A stretch of DNA of 64,000 bases from Sphagnum compactum (lineage: Eukaryota > Bryophyta > Sphagnopsida > Sphagnales). This document shows, one piece after another, positions 62,393-64,000 of the stretch. Position 1 is the first letter of the stretch. The number at the start of each line of letters is the position of its first letter. Position numbers and translations under genes: made by a program. The notes under the pieces were generated by a model. That model was not told the origin of the DNA and did no database searches. It saw only the letters and a program-made list of their open reading frames with translations. The DNA is taken from positions 11,036,001 to 11,100,000 of the forward strand of contig OZ234501.1 in assembly GCA_965153455.1 (NCBI GenBank), read 5' to 3'.

Positions 62393-62994
62393 TGTTGGAA
62401 ATTGATAGTGGATCAATGAAAGAATAGAGCTGAGTAAAACACATTTATAATGAGCTTTCCACCCAACCTTAGGATCACACAAGTTACCACAAACTTTATA
62501 CAATAAAAAAAATTTGCCAAAATGTAACCATTATATTTGCAATTCCATGCAACTATATGTCATTTACAAATACTTTTGCAATTGTTACCTATTTTGACAA
62601 TTGTGACTAAGTTGTGATTAAATTTTTTATCTCATATCTTTTATTTTATTTTCAACTTTGTAAACAATATAAATAGGTGTGCATTATAAACAATCCAAAA
62701 ATAATGGCATTTGAAATGAAGGAATCAACTAAACTTGACCATAAAGGTTGAACCCAAAATAAAATAGAATCCTCATCTTAAGAGAGAGTCCCACTTACTT
62801 AGCCTAGGTCTAGCCAACCTACTGAGCTTAACCTCCCTACATACCTAGTTTCCTACTTGGATGATTTGGAATTTTTTAATATATTTCATTAAAAATACAC
62901 GTTAAAATATTTTTGGATGTGCCATGTGTCACAGACGACCATATGAATTAAAGGATTTTTTCAAATTTTCATTAAGAAATTTCAAAACATCCCA

Positions 62995-63300
62995 AAATGC
63001 TACCATGTGACAACACATCACTTGTTGTAAATGGTGACCAAATTAATTGCATGATAATTACAAATGACAATACATATATGATTAGTCAAAGAATGAAATC
63101 ATATTTTGTTAAATTTATATTCCATCTAAAATCCATGTCATTTACTACTATGATCACACAAGTTGCTAGAAACTTGATAATCCACCCTTGACTTGTGACC
63201 TACTCCTAATGAATAGTACATGAACATCCCACATGCAAATGTTACCTCCACCTAACTAGGGTGAACATCACATATAATGAATTACTTAACTAACCTGAAG
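62995..63300. repeat. LTR-derived segment in swapped order
   Basis: 63000-63145 (TACCATGTGACAACACATCA onward) matches 58222-58345. 63151-63290 (ACATCCCACATGCAAATGTT and ACCTCCACCTAACT) matches 58062-58190. The two blocks are in the opposite order in the two places, though each keeps its orientation. Confidence 0.65.
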
Positions 63301-63609
63301 TCAAGTATCTTGTAATTCCAAAAAGTTAAAATGCATGAAGCACAAATATCCAAGGTAAAAGTAACTTGATAGGATGTTGACATCCAACATTTTGCAAGTT
63401 CCCTCTACTAACAACGAAAGGTGAAATCAAAACCAGTAATCTAAGCTGGACATGGTCTGCAAAAGCGGGGCAAGTTGCAATTTAGAAATTTCAAATGAGC
63501 GAAAGCCAAAGCAGTCTCCTTAGTCTAAAGTCTATATAGCATCCACAATAGAGCCAAGAATTTGTTGTTGCCAATTTTTTTAGCAAAAAGAAAAAAATCT
63601 AGAAGGGTG

Positions 63610-63710
63610 CTTAAATTTTTTATTTTCATATCCTGTTTATAGCCAAATTTGGCTAAATCTTCTTATGAATGATTGCCCCATCTGCTATATCACAAAATAG
63701 AGGAAAAGAA
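63610..63710 (+). repeat. Dispersed repeat A, left-end fragment
   Basis: Contains TTTGGCTAAATCTTCTTATG, TGATTGCCCCATCTGCTATA and TCACAAAAT, in the same order as at 34465-34530. Similarity fades after about 63710. Confidence 0.6.
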
Positions 63711-64000
63711 AAGAAAGAAGAATTTTTGTAAATACTGCAATTAGAGACTTCATTGTCAGCTGGTGTATGGAATAAAGAACTACCCTGTTACCCAAGGTAT
63801 TTACCTTGAGAATGTCTGCATTGCTGCTGGTTCCATGGTATTTGTGTTTGTCCATAAAGCTTTCCTCTCTCCCACCCTGCAGGACTTAGCTTCATCCAAT
63901 TTTATTGATGAAAACATGCTGTGGTAATTCAAGGTGAACTTTGGCCTGACAATTTGTGCATATGTAGTGTGTGTGCCATGGAAGTCACTGTTGTTCCTGT
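63711..64000. other. Window end, no gene seen
   Basis: Less AT-rich than the previous 20 kb. No recognised coding sequence; a gene may begin beyond the window. Confidence 0.3.

Larger units (their letters stand above)
57966..63300 (-). mobile_element. Decayed Ty1/copia retrotransposon with LTR-like ends
   Basis: Read on the minus strand: an LTR end ...TTCCAACA next to primer-binding site TGGTATCAAAGC (initiator tRNA-Met type), then gag-like and protease-like fragments. The LTR-like start TGTTGGAA (plus-strand view) occurs at 62393 and again at 57966, each followed by GAGTAAAACACA, CACACAAGTT and ACAAACTTTAT, so the pair looks like the two LTRs. Internal DNA is only about 3.5-4 kb, and no integrase or reverse transcriptase was recognised. 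Nonfunctional by frameshifts and stops. Confidence 0.7.

Noticed and set aside
1-64000. Search for CRISPR-like arrays, rRNA or organelle insertions
   Set aside because: No regularly spaced identical repeats, no rRNA segments and no recognisable plastid or mitochondrial genes were seen by eye.

Overview
The window reads as nuclear DNA of a land plant. It holds two intron-bearing genes of plant families inside more than 50 kb of AT-rich, gene-poor sequence made of decayed mobile elements, small dispersed repeats, microsatellites and long C/G homopolymer tracts. There are no bacterial-style operons, rRNA or CRISPR arrays, and I saw no convincing intact tRNA. The species cannot be fixed from the sequence. 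The low gene density would fit a medium to large plant genome, but that is inference.

Gene 1 (plus strand, ATG 7137 to TGA 14672) encodes a nucleotidyltransferase / PAP-OAS1 substrate-binding-domain protein of the large plant non-canonical poly(A)-polymerase-like family. I could place twelve phase-compatible exons giving about 1,290 residues. The N-terminal catalytic exons and the C-terminal end are clear. The middle (10993-13031) is less certain. A GC-richer block at about 5.2-7.1 kb upstream probably holds its promoter and leader.

Gene 2 (minus strand, ATG 32942 to TAG 30679) is a four-exon YUCCA-type flavin monooxygenase of about 472 residues, the enzyme that turns indole-3-pyruvate into auxin. 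All four exons join in phase 0, and the FAD, FMO-identifying, NADPH and ATGY motifs are all present.

The rest is mostly repeats. A broken multi-exon reading frame of unknown family lies at about 21.2-22.8 kb (plus). Two copies of one TIR element lie at 38.4-39.2 and 42.2-43.0 kb. A 402-bp TA-flanked MITE lies at 49.6-50.0 kb. A tRNA-like, possibly SINE-like, sequence lies at 54.3 kb. An eroded Ty1/copia element (minus) lies at about 58.0-63.3 kb, with primer-binding site, gag and protease fragments. One repeat occurs inverted at 3.5-4.0 and 57.2-57.6 kb. Another links 0.8-1.2 kb, 34.4-34.9 kb and 63.6 kb. Tandem arrays lie at 15.65, 18.14 and 53.97 kb.

The two genes have unrelated functions and there is no sign that they work together. 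I found no convincing new multi-gene system. The most useful leads are the broken unknown gene, the two MITE families and the central exon structure of gene 1.
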